Source: Cristatella mucedo
Lineage: Eukaryota; Bryozoa; Phylactolaemata; Cristatellidae
Reading direction: 5' to 3'
Assembly: GCA_009760855.2 (NCBI GenBank)
Contig: WPIO01000044.1
Coordinates: forward strand, 2,055,393-2,119,392
DNA: 64,000 bases
Part shown: positions 39,571 through 52,754 of the stretch, one piece after another
Layout: each line of letters starts with the position of its first letter
Numbering within the stretch: the stretch's first letter is position 1
Program-made: the position numbers and the translations under genes
The notes under the pieces: generated by a model
Told to the model about the DNA's origin: nothing
Databases searched by the model: none
What the model saw: only the letters and a program-made list of their open reading frames with translations

Positions 39571-40913
39571 AATGGAGATTTGTGCCTGTACATTTATTCA
39601 TATCGTTGGTGTCGATTCTTAGTACTCGTCGTTACACTTGTAGCTATGTGTCTAGGTCAGATTGATGCCATCGTTTATATGTTTGGTCAGATGCTTTACA
39701 GCATGTAGAAAACTTTTTGAGTCAGATAATTCAAATGATGGCTCTTGGGTGTGGAGGTTACAATATGTGGTATCTTGTTTTTAGAAACCCCAAGCTTGAA
39801 GTACATCGAAACGTGGACTTTTCTAGCGTCTCCAATATTTTCTGGTGTCGTCTTTGCTGCCATCATCACATGGTGTACGATATGACCAATACCTTCTTCA
39901 TATACCGCCTCGTGCTGCCACGGCTGCTGCTACTGCTGCCTCACCAAACTGGACCAGCCTTGACTAATGTTCACGATAACTTCCTCGTTCTCGGTTCTTG
40001 GGAAGTGGGCGCTGTTCTAGGGACGTGCAAATAATTATCCTGTCCAGCGTGCATTAAGTATCCTAGTCATTTCTGTGACCGATGCTCGCAAATATGCTCT
40101 CGTAGACGTTAATTAAACGTGATAATAAAAGTAAAACTCGTGAGAGCAGGCTTGTCTTGTTCGTATCCGTCGTTCACTTAAGCACGACATCTTCCTTGGT
40201 TGCAAGTTTACTGCCTCGTTGTTATAACGTGAGATTCAGTCAACACGTCCTAGACTTTCATTCGCATGCAGCATTATAAGAAACGTTTAAAAAAGGCTGC
40301 TGAAGTAGCTATAAACCGATTGTAATTAAAAATATGAACGATGTTTCTAACGTCTTTTAGCAGAAGCTAGGGCGGCAAAGTGTAATATATCGTCTCTGGC
40401 TATGGCGAACCGCCGATGTGTTGCTAGTCTTGCTAGTCTGATTTGTCCACCTGACCCGTGGCAGGGAAATCGAACTCTACATAATAGAAGCTTTCTTGCG
40501 ACTGTGCTCCTGGCGCCTGGTTCTGAGTAGCTAAGCTTTAGTTAGCCGATCTTATCTCGATCCTAATTTACGCGAAAACCTTTTGTTTATAGTCTAAGGG
40601 CTCATTCACGAACCTCAATTAGTAAAAACACCTAAAAGAAAGTTACGCACACAAGAAATCCGTATGACTTCACCGTGTCCGCTTTCTATGTCAGAAGTTG
40701 AAACTAAATATTAGGGAATATCTTTCTTTGTATTAAGACTTATTAGGAATTTCAGATAGGGTGGAATTAATAGGACTAGCAGAACTTCAGCATTGTTAGT
40801 CCAGGTCAAGAGACAACTACAGAAAAGGAGACTACGTACCTTTGGAAATCTCGTTAGTTATAAATTACTTCTGTTGAGCCCGTAGCACACTTTCTGTCCC
40901 CCAGCTCAGTTGT
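39571..40913. other. Unassigned spacer
   Basis: No gene or repeat recognised. Confidence 0.4.
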
Positions 40914-42695
40914 GATGTAATGTAATGTATCTCCGTCTGTAAGCCATAAAGACTATGTGGTTGTTACGCAGGAGAGTTTTGTATAGCGAACTCACAGCCT
41001 AAGCGGCTTTCTGTACGAATTCGGTAGCCAACAGACTTCGTTTCACGCAACAAAGAGAAAGTGGGAAGCATAGCAGAGTTAGGAGAGCAGTTGAGGTAGT
41101 GAGTAGCATAGAAGTAGCAGTTCAGGACCGCTGAAAAAGATATGCCATAGTCGGCAGTTGGAGAGTAGATGTCGTTGCGTAAGAATTGTGGAAGCGAGTT
41201 CCACAGTCTAGGACCTGCAGAGCTAAAGCTTCTGTCGCCAACTGTCTTTAAGCAGAGGAATGGGACAGCTAATTTATTGTCCACACAGGACCTGAGGGCG
41301 CAAAGAGGCTGAAACTGGTGCAGCAGTTCAGCTGGTACGAAAGAGCCAAGCCGTGGCGGGCCTTGTGGGTCAGCATAAGAACTTTGCTCTGTATCCGTTG
41401 ATCAACCGCCATCCATTCTAGCTCTTTTAGCAAAGGAGACACGTGTTCAAACCGCTGGGACTTGAAGACTAGCCTTGCAGCCATATTCATATTCCGCCGT
41501 AGTAGTGGCATAATAGCTTTCTTTGGTAGCCCAGTCAAAAGGGAACTACAATAATCAAGCCGAGACAGAACTAAAGAGCTAGTTAATTTTTTTACATGCC
41601 ACTGTGGAAGACAGCCCCTAATCTTTGATAGGGATCGGATGTGATGGCTAGCTGTAGAAGGAGTCTTCTGAATGAAGCTTTTGAAATTGAGGCAGCTGTC
41701 GAACACGACACCTAAATTTCGAGCACGTGGTGATGGTCGCACAATAGCATCACCTATTAGAACAGCAAAGCCTTTTAATCCAGCCACACGCTTAGGGTGT
41801 TGTGTGAGCAGCAGTTCGGTTTTATCGTCATTTAATTTCAGGAAGTTTTCCGACATTCAGGATCGAATATCGGCAAGGCAAGCATTCAGTTTCTCAGTTG
41901 CCACGGCAGATTCCGACGGTTTGAACGACAAATACAACTGAGTATCGTCAGCATAGAAGTGGTATCCTATTCCATGGGCCTTAATCACTTTTCCCAGAGG
42001 TTGTGTATAAATGGAGAACAGCAAGGGACCGAGTACAGGCCCTTGAGGGACTCCACAGGTGACCCTTCTCGTGTGTAAGACCTGACCCCCACACGACACA
42101 GATTGAACACGATCAGACAAGTACGATTTAAACCACGCCAGTGCTTCGTCTGCCAGACCGATTTTGTTCTCAATCGTTCAAGCAGAATTTCATGATCAAT
42201 GGTGTCGAAGGCAGCAGACAGATCTAGCAGAGCTAGGGCAGTGACATTCCCGTCGTCGTTGCCACGTAGAATGTCATTGGTAACACGGAGGAGAGCATTT
42301 TCAGTGGAATGCTGCCTCTTGAACCCTGATTGAAATGTTTCTGACATTCCATTTTTTTCAGTATGTTCAACTAGCTGCTTAGCAACAATTTTTTCAAGAA
42401 TCTTTGATAAGAACGGAAGAAGGGAAACTGTGCGATAGTTTGCTAGGACCTCTGTGTCTAATCCAGGCTTTTTACGAATAGGTCTAACGATTGCAGATTT
42501 GAAGAACTTGGGGACGACCCCTTTCCCCAAAGAAGCATTAAAAATGTTGGTTATGGCAGGGCTAAGTTGGTCTGCTGGTGAAGACCACAGAGATGATGGT
42601 ATAGGGTCGTCAGGAGACGAGCTTTTTTGCTAGACCTTATTAAGGTAGCCACATCGCATGCAGAAACCTCGGAAACCTTTTAAGGAAGGTCACAG
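40914..42695 (-). mobile_element. LINE B, longest copy, most of the reverse transcriptase
   Basis: Minus-strand pieces 42530-41985, 42120-41857, 41856-41269 and 41284-40964 cover, in order: LANYRTVSLLPFLSKILEK, FQSGFKRQHSTENALL, LLDLSAAFDTIDHEILL (motif A aspartate), GVPQGPVLGPLLFSIY (motif B), YHFYADDTQLYLSF (motif C, YADD at 41944-41955), LNDDKTELLL, LVLSRLDYCSSLLTGLPKKA and SSAGPRLWNSLPQFL. Frameshifts near 42120 and 41290 and a stop at 41857 break it. Truncated before the endonuclease; 3' end is a GATGTAATGTA simple tail. Confidence 0.9.
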
Positions 42696-43922
42696 GTTGT
42701 GATTCCGCAATTTGGGATGCCATTGTCAGGCGCACTGGCTCCAGAAATGCGCCAAACACTTCCGGGCACTAATTTATTTCCAGCAAAAGAACACTACCTT
42801 CGGTAATATTCGGTAGTGACAGCCTTTGGCTGTCCCAAAATTGGCTATATTTGTATATTAGGTCAACCCGCACAAAATTGAATGTACTTACGTATTTAAT
42901 AAAAAATAAATGAGCTGTATTTAGTTTTATTACACTTCAGACGACTGGTAATTTTAAGTTGGTATTAGGTTAACGTTCTTCAAAAGATTTATAAATTATT
43001 ATTCAACAGCGCTCGGCGACGCAAATGAGGTTTCTTTGCGTTGGCGGAAATTGTATTTTGTACTGAAAAGCCAAAGAAAGATTGGGTCTCATTTTCGATG
43101 GGCGCGAAGCGCAAGTGGGAAATATCCTTCAATAATCTTAAAAAAGCAACTCGTGAAGTTACTCAGTCAACTTCCTGTAGACGACCGATTGTTACAATGC
43201 AGGTTTAGTGAGAACTTCCATGGACACTTGTTTATATATACTTTCTGCCCCCCAGCCACTCATTTTTAAATACATAATGTGCATTCAAATGAGGCACGTT
43301 TCCTCTCAGATTGCCAAGCTGCGAAGAATGCAGAACAAACGTTTGGTTGTATACGACGTCATTTTATGATAATTCCTGTTAACCTCGTTTGACGTTAAGC
43401 TTTAGCTACCTTGAAAGAATTCCTGTACTCTATTATGTTTCAAACTAGCGCTTAATGATTAAAGTATAAGATAATTCAAATTAAATTTACAAAAAACCTG
43501 GCAACTCGACCAACTGATAATTAGCCACTGAAATCGCCACACGGTGTCTCAATATCGTATAGCCTTGCTAAAAAACTGAATTGACCAGCTAAAAAAGAAT
43601 TAAACCCAGCTTCAAGATTTTTACTCTGACGAAGCCTCCAAGATCGCTGAATAGTGCAACGGGTAATATTCTTGCGTCTCTCGGCTCAATTTTCTTGATA
43701 AAGCAATTCGACACTCTTATACTGTTAGTTCGCATTCTGTCGCATAACTATCCCGGTTAAGAGCTCCTCAAAAGCAATAGCGCCGGAATGGCTACGAACA
43801 TCTCTCTCAAACGCCATTTGCAATGGCGAAGTTACGGAAGTTGGAGTCTTCGATCATTTGAGCCTGCCGATCTCTCTAGAAGCACCAGTCGTTCGATCGC
43901 TGTTTCAATGGCCATCAGAATT
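42696..43922. other. Unassigned spacer
   Basis: AT-rich in parts; no gene or repeat recognised. Confidence 0.4.
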
Positions 43923-44450
43923 CTAATAATAATAATGCACTTGATAAAGCCCCTCAGAGAACTCAATCTCTTTCTAGGCGCTTTACATTTGCTGCAAAGA
44001 GAAACGCGATTGAATGGTGAGTAATATCATGCTTGATAAACAATATGAATAACATGGTTAGGGGTGACATGCACAGGGTCAGCATGCAAATGTGGTTAGT
44101 GGCAGCATGCACGTGTCAGCACGCATAAGCACATGAAGGACAAATCACAGGGACCCTCTAAATGCTGTCCTAAATATGTGTGTTTTTAAGTTCTTTTTAA
44201 ATGTGGTCAAGCCAGGGGATATTCTGACGCAAGTCGGGAGTGAGTTCCAGGTTTTGGGAGCATACGAACTAAATGCATGGTCTCCAAAGGATTTGAGGTT
44301 TGTACGAGGTATTGTAAACTGTTAGATTCCGAAAAGCGGGTGGTGCGATGCTTGGCCTAGTGGGGGAGTAGATCTGAGAGGTAGGCTGGACCCAAAGAAT
44401 GAAGTGACCTAAGATCTATGCGTTGCTTGACTTGGAGCCAGTGCATGTCT
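43923..44450 (-). mobile_element. LINE A copy, 3' untranslated part
   Basis: Tail AATAATAATAATGCACTTGA, then the region parallel to 18540-19080, with a deletion near 44415 before GCGTTGCTTGACTTGGAGCC. Confidence 0.82.
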
Positions 44451-45241
44451 ATCCGAATCGACGACATCGCGTGGTGCTAGCTTTTTCAGCCCCTCCACCA
44501 GTTTCATAAAATACTCCAAGTTTGTGCCGCCTTTGCCCTAAAACAAAATTTTCGGTGCTGGCGTCGCGTGGTTCCGCTACCATTCGGCCAGCGTTAGAAG
44601 TAATCTAGCAAATTAGCGCCCTAGAGACGCTGGCGGATGCATCTCTTTCGTCGACTGTCGTCCTCACAATCATTCTTTGATGGAGCAAATTGATAGCGAG
44701 GTCGAGGTGCGGACTGCAAACTATTGACCGGGATTTTAACGATAACAATGTATTTACATTGTGCTCTTTGTAAGAGCAGGAATGCAATTCACCGAATGAA
44801 GACCGCGATTACTGTGTGCCTTCCTCAAAATGGCACGACCGAAAACATGCACTGCACACTCTGTACCTTTGCGAACAATATGGTTCAAGCGATTTCTCCT
44901 TCTTTTTCAGGACCCATATATAAAGCGTCGTCTGTTTTTGCAGAAAATATGCCAACATCAAAGGTGCTTGGTACTTGTCGAGTGAGTAAAATGTTGTGCT
45001 CGCAAACCGGTATCCTTTCTCTCTGTTAATTAGGTAAGCCATTGTCTCAATGCGGTTTTCCATGGCCACGCCCCAGACTTTTTCCTGCAAAGCACAGCGC
45101 GGATAAGGAGCAGCCAGCTTGAGCTTATCCTTGAAATTCAACAAGCCTGCGATTACGCGAGGCTGTGTATTGAGCAGATTTCCTATCCATTATTGCGTTA
45201 TTGGCATATCCTGCTGCTTCAAAGAGAGCTGATTAGCTCGA

Positions 45242-45245
<4 letters not shown>
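44451..45245. other. Unassigned spacer
   Basis: No gene or repeat recognised; opposed ORFs at 44724-45144 look like chance. Confidence 0.4.

Positions 45246-45331
<86 letters not shown>
45246..45331. repeat. (CT)n microsatellite
   Basis: About 43 uninterrupted CT units. Confidence 0.98.
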
Positions 45332-45333
<2 letters not shown>

Positions 45334-46576
45334 TCGATGACACGCCATAGCGCTGCTTACCTTGGTGTCCGGCGAAGGGACAGCCACTGCCACTCGGCCT
45401 GGCTGAAAATGAAAAATGGATGGAAAACACGGGCAAATTAGTGGCAATTTAGTTCCATGCTGAAATTCCCTCAGAAAATTAACATTTTTATCTGGTCAGA
45501 AGACTGGGTCATGAAGCTAGCCCGACTTAGGGTGTGAAGTTTTCCACGTCAATACACAGGAATACGCCTGGAGCGTGAGCGCGTGGAGATTTGGTTTCAC
45601 TGGCAAGCAATTCAATCGACAGCTCTTAAACGTTCGGCTCTACCTTTTCAGGCTCACCGCAGTTTAGCTCAGTGTCTTGCCAGAAACGACGGTAGTAACC
45701 TTTAACGTGGCCTACGGTTTTCGCTTTGCATGAAAATCCGGGACTCCAGATTAACGATCCGTAATCGAAGACGAACAAATTGGCGAAGGTAGCCTGAGGT
45801 TCAGTGACATTCCTACTACCGTTACTCACTGCTGACATCGTGAGGCTGCTTCTACTTGCAATATAATCAGTCTCCAGCGTCAAGGATTTGGCGAGCCGCA
45901 CAGCGCTAGGAACGTTACCTATTTCATGAGTTTTTACCCAGGCTCGGCGTTTCTAGAGCCTATTTGTAGACTTTGAGGCGTAATCTCATTCTGAACGTGA
46001 TTGCAAAGTGCATCTGCTTTCAATTTGTGGTATTCATAGTTTATACGCTGATAGCGTGTATGGCCTTGTTAATCCCGCTTCGGCCAGTTTATGGCCCATC
46101 AAAGTTTATAGCGCCACTGCCGGTTAATGGGCATAGCGATTTACGGCAGTGAAGGTTTAACGTGGCTTAAGCCCTGCAGCCTGCAGAGGTCTGGAAATTG
46201 CGACGGGACGCCTGTGAGAGCGCTCTCCTCGGGCTCGCGGGCTGCAAGCGTCCGTGCGGTCCGTACATGTGTTGAAGCTCGCTGCGCCATCCTTTGTGTG
46301 TCGTCGCGTGTCGTGCGCTGCTCGCATTCAACTTTACTATTCTAGTTCTTCCCGTCTCGAATAAATGTTGCACACAATGCGCAGATCAAAGATCTTGTAA
46401 GATTCAAAAAATGCAGAATCTCAAGAAGTAGCTCAAAAAAGTACAGACGCCGAATTTATCCCTGAAGGTTCAGTAAAGATTTAGTAATCCCGCTGGCGTA
46501 AATGGAGTGACATGCGAATGTCCGAGACCGTGAAATAAAATATCCGTATAGGCAATCGATTCGGTTCACAAAGAGA
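45332..46576. other. Unassigned spacer
   Basis: No repeat recognised. A minus ORF at 45901-45626 reads FVFDYGSLIWSPGF, KAKTVGHVKGYYRRFWQD, which resembles the start of a ChaC-type gamma-glutamylcyclotransferase (see the separate entry). The rest is unassigned. Confidence 0.4.
45626..45901 (-). CDS. ChaC-like gamma-glutamylcyclotransferase, first-exon fragment or pseudogene
   Basis: ChaC enzymes cut glutathione to 5-oxoproline and Cys-Gly in the cytosol. The minus frame reads LFVFDYGSLIWSPGFSCKAK, then VGHVKGYYRRFWQD. The family hallmark is F-GYGSLIW near the N-terminus, followed by a G-(Y/W)-RRFWQGS motif. Here the glycine after F is aspartate, and the normal W/S ending is changed after WQD. 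The upstream part has an ATG, Met-Ser-Ala, about 25 residues before the motif. A spliced first exon or a decaying copy both fit; no continuing exons were found between here and 43 kb. Confidence 0.6.
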   Translation of the reverse strand: MRLAKSLTLETDYIASRSSLTMSAVSNGSRNVTEPQATFANLFVFDYGSLIWSPGFSCKAKTVGHVKGYYRRFWQDTELNCGEPEKVEPNV

Positions 46577-47050
46577 AAATGTATCTCCATCAGTAACTCC
46601 ACAAAGTCATAAAGACCATGTGGGTGTTACGCAGGAGAGTTTTGTATAGCGCACTCACAGCCTAAGCGGCTTTCGGTACGCATTCGGTAGCCAACAGACT
46701 TCGTCTCACGCAACAAAGAGAAAGTGGGAAGCATAGCAGAGTTAGGAGAGCAGTTGAGGTAGTGAGTAGAAGTAGAAGTAGCAGTTTAGGACCGCTGAAA
46801 AAGATGTGCCATAATCGGCAGTTGGAGAGTAGATGTCGTTGCGTAAGAATTGTGGAAGCGAGTTCCACAGTCTAGGACCTGCAGAGCTAAAGCTTCTGTC
46901 GCCAACTGTCTTTAAGCGGAGGAATGGGACAGCTAATTTATTGTCCACACAGGACCTGAGGGCGCGAACAGGCTGAAACTGATGCAGCAGTTCAGCTAGG
47001 TACGAAGGAGCCAAGCCGTGGCGGGCCTTGTGGGTCTGCGTAAGAACTTA
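46577..47050 (-). mobile_element. LINE B copy, 3' end
   Basis: Minus-strand 47014-46742 encodes SSAGPRLWNSLPQFLRNDIY; the 3' end reads GTATCTCCATCAGTAACTCC on the + strand. Cut at about 47050. Confidence 0.85.
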
Positions 47051-47317
47051 CCCAGATGGCTTCGCGAGCCTTCCTGCAGAGGCGGAACCAACCAAGCTGC
47101 TTTCGCTAACCACTTCAGCATATGAGCAGCGGTCGATGTTCACAACGTCGTGATTCCGTAGCGACTAGACGGAGCCTGCAAGTACGAGCCTTCACTAGCC
47201 AAGACTGTCACACCTAATGTGTGAGTGCACTGATAGTACATCATTAACTGTATCTACAAAAACTGGCTTTGTGCCATCATCATCCACTTCAACTATGCAT
47301 AATTATTTGTGTATGTA

Positions 47318-47480
47318 TATAGGCCACCCTGGTTTGGCCAAGGGAATAAGGTGCTCGCCTGTGATGGCTCAGGTAAAGGTGCTCGCCTTTAAAGACCGAG
47401 GTCGTGGGATTAAGCCCTGCGGCACATTTGAAGCGCCTGGGTACATTCAGTTCTCTTAGGGTGCTACACACATGAATTTC
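47318..47480 (+). mobile_element. SINE 2, with internal head duplication
   Basis: CCCTGGTTTGGCCAAGGGAA head; AAGGTGCTCGCCT occurs twice (47349, 47377), then GACCGAGGTCGTGGGATTAA (degenerate B box) and a tail with CAGTTCTCTTAGGGTGCTAC ending ATGAATTTCATA. Confidence 0.65.
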
Positions 47481-47845
<365 letters not shown>

Positions 47846-48466
47846 AAATATATCCCTATTAGTTAAAGCGAGAAAGTTTGTCCTCATGCAGCAAGATGGC
47901 GTCTCGATGCTTGTACGTATGAATATTTTTCTACACACGGAGAATACTTAACAACGGATGGAAAATTAACAAAATACACCAAGTTCATTATAAATAAGAA
48001 AATTTCTTCCTGAAGCAGCAGTAAAAACTAAAGCATCGTTATTTGTTGTGCGCGTATAGCGCTACATATTTGCATGACCTTTTATCATTTTGTAACTAAG
48101 ATAGCCACCTCCCTGAGCTCCAAAGGACTGAGGCTATTTAGCTATTCTTGTGCTTGTTGTATGCCTCCACAGCCAGCGCCGACCCACGTCGGCTGCATGC
48201 TCAGCTTTTAAGTTTTGTGTCCGTCACTGGCATAAGTAGTGGTCGATCATATTTGGTACAGGGATGTTTGATAGAGCGATCTAGCACATCTGCAGCAATG
48301 GCGTAGCCTGGATTTCGGTAAGGCGAGCCAAACTTGACCTCAAGGAACCCGGTACAGAGTAGATGATGTTTTTCGAAATCAGCTCACAAGCCCAGAAAGC
48401 TCTGTAGCCCCTATACAGCTTTTAATTTCAACTCTGACGTATATTCCAACTATTCGCTTTAGCTAT
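47846..48466. other. Unassigned spacer
   Basis: No gene or repeat recognised. Confidence 0.4.
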
Positions 48467-49250
48467 GTATGTATCTCCGTCTGTAACTCCACAAAGTGGG
48501 GACTTGGGGACGACCCCTCTTCCCAAAGAAACATTAAAAATGCTGGTTATGGCAGGGCTAAGTTGATCTGCTAGTGAAGATCATAGAGATGAAGGTATAG
48601 GGTCTTCAGGAGACGAGCTCTTTTTACTAGACTTCATTAAGGCAGCCACATCACATGCAGCAACATCGGAGAACCTTTTAAGGAAGGTCACAGGTTGAGG
48701 AACGGCGATTGCTTTGGTCGGAGGGGCTTAATGGAGGCACGAATGTGCACAATTTTTTCAGTAAAGAAGGCTGAAAACTTTTCGGCTGAGCCCTTAATAT
48801 CTGGGGAGTCAGACCTCACAGCATTGGCCAGTAGATGGTTTACTGTCTTATAAATCTGTTTAGTGTCCAACTGGCAGAAATTCAGCTTTCTAATGAAAAA
48901 AGAAGCTGTTTGTTTAACTCTTAAAAAAATGTGGCAAGCCTTTTGCTCAGTACTTGAAGCCTCTGTCGACGCACTAAACAGAAATTCGTATCACTATTTA
49001 GAATGCTTGAAGCAGCACTCGAAGTCCTCTAAAATTATATCTACAAAGAATGACCTGCATAGAAACTCTAAAAGTACTTTTCCCTTTAAGGCTCGATAGA
49101 TATACTTACAGCTCGTTTGACCTCACTGTGGTCACACACATGAGCGAACAGGAGCGAAGTAGCCGAATACTAACATCCTCTGGCTACTCGCTGCGGCTAG
49201 CATCCAAGTCGTCGCAGTTTAGAAGCCTGCACAGTTGATTAAAAAAGTTA
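48467..49250 (-). mobile_element. LINE B, internally deleted copy
   Basis: The first 28 bases (GTATCTCCGTCTGTAACTCC...) are the family-B 3' terminus, joined directly to sequence matching 42515-42700 and continuing upstream of it. Minus-strand 48870-48688 reads DTKQIYKTVNHLLANAV and EKFSAFFTEKIVHIRA, the linker between endonuclease and RT seen in CR1/L2-like ORF2 proteins. All RT motifs are missing. The upper boundary near 49250 is approximate. Confidence 0.7.
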
Positions 49251-50325
49251 AATTTTAGCAATTCCTTAACCCCAAGGTCATCCCGAGAGGTCGACGTGCA
49301 ACGCTTTTTTAGAATTTATCTAGGTTCTGGCGGCTTCCTCGGGAGACAGACCATGAAATTGTGCTTCAAATGGGCTCCGCCCGGCTGTCCTTAGATTCTC
49401 CTTCATAAATCTACTTAAGCTTCATTTAAACTAAATGATAGCATTTTCTGCAAGCCAACTCCGATTATGCATATCGCTGTAGTGGGTGCTTAACGCGTCT
49501 AAAACGGTTATACCCGATTCAGGAAATTCTGAAAGAGTCGCCATACCGAAAGAGCGCCACCAGGGAATCTTTTTAAAGCTGTCTAAAAAGAAACACGTGA
49601 CCTCGTTTGCAGAGTTTGAAGCCACTTCCGAAGCCTATCTCCTCGGCCGGCTTAAACCTAAACTACACATCTAAAAAGGTTCGGGAGCCTCGCTCATCGG
49701 AAGCGGCCTGAAGCAGTAGACGGAAGGCGCGCGGCTCAGACAGCCTAGGTACAGCCTGCTAGAAACACTTGCAGGTGTTCCCATCCTCAGAGCCTGGAGC
49801 TCCGCTCTGTAGGTGCGCCGCCCGCGAACCAGGCCAAAATGAATCGCGCGCCTGAATCCTGTATAGACTGGTCTAAAAAGAACTCGCCACCTCAGCAACT
49901 CTAACAAATAGTATCGTTTGTACAAGAACGACGATAGCCCCTTTGACTGCTTGCACCTAGCACGGCGTGCCGATTGCACGCTGTCACTAGCATCCTATTT
50001 AGCCCTAAGAAAAAGCGGTAGATCATCGGCCGAGAATCTTCTCGGATCTGCGACTGCGAAGACGTTCCGCCCGAATCAGCGCTTCCGCCGGGAGCTCTCT
50101 GAGCCCCTGGCGGCCCCGTTCCTGGAAGCAGCGGCTGAGCCAGAGGGCACCAACCTGGGCCGTCCCCAATTCCTACGCCCACCGACCGTCGCCGGCGACA
50201 ACGAAATCAGGGCTCGACGAATAACCGCAATCTGTTCTAACTACGCTAAAAAATCAAACAGACGCTAGCGTTGCCGAGCTCAAATTTTGGGCGGATATTG
50301 TTGTACAGCTACGATTTGATCTAAT
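49251..50325. other. Unassigned GC-richer segment
   Basis: A 116-codon plus ORF (49918-50268) overlaps a 93-codon minus ORF (50182-49901). Neither resembles a family I know. It may be part of an unrecognised mobile element. Confidence 0.3.
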
Positions 50326-50530
50326 GTGAACCGTGATGTTCACTAGATAAGGCGGTTGCTTTTTACGATCGCGGTCCCGAGGCTGTGGGTTTGAATCCTG
50401 CGGTAGGCAATCCTTTATCGCCACGGCAGGCGGTGATGATAGTCGTAATGATAATGATAATGATGATAATGATAGTCATAATGATAGTTTTCTGTCGTTA
50501 TATAAAAGAGGCTGTTTAATCAACTAGTAT
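50326..50530 (+). mobile_element. SINE 1 with internal GATAAT expansion
   Basis: Head ACCGTGATGTTCACTAGATA, GGTTTGAATCC B box, then the body is interrupted at 50440-50490 by repeated TAATGATAATGATAA units before TTTTCTGTCGTTATATAAAA and the usual tail. Confidence 0.8.
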
Positions 50531-50559
50531 TTTTTATTTGCCTAATTTCATGCCACTGT

Positions 50560-52500
50560 GCGCACACCCACTTTTGCAAACGAGCTGCAACGGCGGAGGC
50601 CTGTACCGCAATCCACTTTAGTTCGCCTCAGATCCACCACAAATTAGCTTCGCAAAGCTCCAACAAGTTTTGAGTATAAAACTAAGCTACATATAAAATT
50701 TACCAACAAAAATTCGCGCGATTCCGCTCTCGAGTTCTCCCGAAGTCCTCTGAAATAGATTGCAGCGTCCGAGGCCAATACCGCAATCCACAGCATTCCA
50801 TCGCACAATGACAGAAATCCTGTGCGAAAAGAATTTTTTTATTGCATATGACAGTACGGTTTGTGAAAATTGCACTAAAAAATTTCACTTGCATTGGCAC
50901 GGCCGTTCTCGTGCAGTGCGCTGCAAATGACTACTGTAGCCCGGGGGCCAATACCGCAATCCACTTCAATCCACCGAATCCACAGCAAAAAATATAAATA
51001 GATTGCACCGAGCTCCAGTTGTATTCCATATGAAAGTGCACAGTGTTGGGTGCAGACCGACGTCAAATAAAAAATTGTGCATCCTTCCACTCTGGCAACT
51101 CTCGGCAATCGCCCGAAGTGACCTGGGGAAATACCACAATCCACTCTATTCCACTGCAAATCATCCTCGAATCGCCACCGCAAAGCTCTAATTGACATTG
51201 CGTATGAGACTAGACTCAGTTCAAAGTGCATCCACAATATTTCACTCCATTGTGCATACGCGTTCTCGTGCAATTCGCTACCATTAACTGGCATTGCCCG
51301 GTCTCAAACCGAAATCCACCTCAATCCTCCGAAATCCACCGCAAAGTGATCATAACGCGTACACTAGAAGCTCCAAATATGATTGCATGCTGCTACTCGC
51401 GCAATTAACTATAATTTCTTCGACCATTCTGCAGCAATGCACTGCAATCGACTGCAATGGCCCCGCCCAATACCGAAATCAACAACAATCGGATGCAAAC
51501 TGCCCCAAAATTGGTTTCTAAATCCTCCGATTTTGAATGCATATTATAAAGCGCACTGTTTAAAGTGCAGCCACGTCATATGAACCAATTACGCTCGTAC
51601 AATCTCAGGCAATGCATAAAAATCTAAGGCAAAGGCTTGGCTCGAAGCAGCAATCTACTGCAATCCGTGGCAAATCGACCACAATTTAGCTGTGTGAAGC
51701 TCCAATTGGCATTGCATTTAACATTTCTGTGTTAAAAGTGAAATCAGAGGTTTTCAAGCTATTTTACACGTTCATGGTCAAAAATGCACGGCAATCGACA
51801 GCAATGGCATGCGCAAATACCACAATCCTGAGGAAAATTGACGAGAAATCGACTGCACCAAGCTCTCATTCTCATTCCACATAACATTTCACTTCGCGGG
51901 CGCATACTTTCAACCCAATCTGTGTGCTCAATCTCGGAAAATGCATAGCAATTGATGGCAATGGCCGAGGCAAATACGGCAATCCATTAGGATCAATAGA
52001 AAATCGTCGGTAAGTGGCTGGGCCAAATCAAATTTTTCTTGCGTGTCACAGCGAACTGTGTTTAAAGTGCAACCGCATCCTTTCAACCAATAGCGAACAT
52101 ACAATCTCGACCAATTAATGACAATCGACAGTACTGGCCCGGGCTAATACCCAAACTTGCGGCCAAGCGACGAGAAATAAGCAAAGCAAAGCTCCAATTG
52201 TCAATACATATAACATTACACTGCGTCCGTAGAGAAACCGAGGCATTTTCAAGCTGCTTTGCTTGGTAACTGTTGACAATGCACGGCAATCGACAGCAGT
52301 TATCGGGACCAATACCATTATCCATAGAAAATAAATAAGATTAGCTGCGTGAAACAGCTATTCTTATTCAGCGTAACGTTTGGTTGTAAGCGTGCACAAT
52401 GTGAACCCTTTTTGCGCGTTCAATCGACGGCAATGCGCGGCAATTGACGGCAGTGGCTCGGGGAAATGCGCCAATTTATAACGTAACCTCAGTAATAGGC
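50560..52500. repeat. Degenerate satellite-like array, period about 170 bp
   Basis: A core like CCAATACCGCAATCCAC recurs at 50604, 50779, 50952, 51132, 51307, 51471, 51647, 51818, 51975, 52148, 52313 and 52467, spacing 154-180 bases. Other parts recur in phase: GCACGGCAATCGACAGCAATGG just before the core, CAAAGCTCCAATTG after it, and CATATAACATTTCACT. About 12 head-to-tail units. Units diverge strongly. No open frame persists through them. Confidence 0.8.
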
Positions 52501-52754
52501 GGAAAATTTCTGGGCGATTGTCCCATTTAGATTTCTCTTTGAGGTGAAATATATTTTTGGTGCTGCCCAAAAATACCATTATGTACGCTTGCTAGAATTA
52601 CGGATAGCATTTTTTCCCGTATACGCTTATATTTGCACTTGGTGAGATTACATAATTGTTGTTTATTGCCCAAAATTGAACGCACATATTTGATTTAAAT
52701 GGAAGAACTCTTTAAAAAAAATTGCAATTTCATAACCAATTTATTACTTTAGCT

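Noticed and set aside
50560-52500. CRISPR-like spaced repeats
   Set aside because: Units are 170 bases, fully degenerate along their length, and the DNA is animal nuclear.
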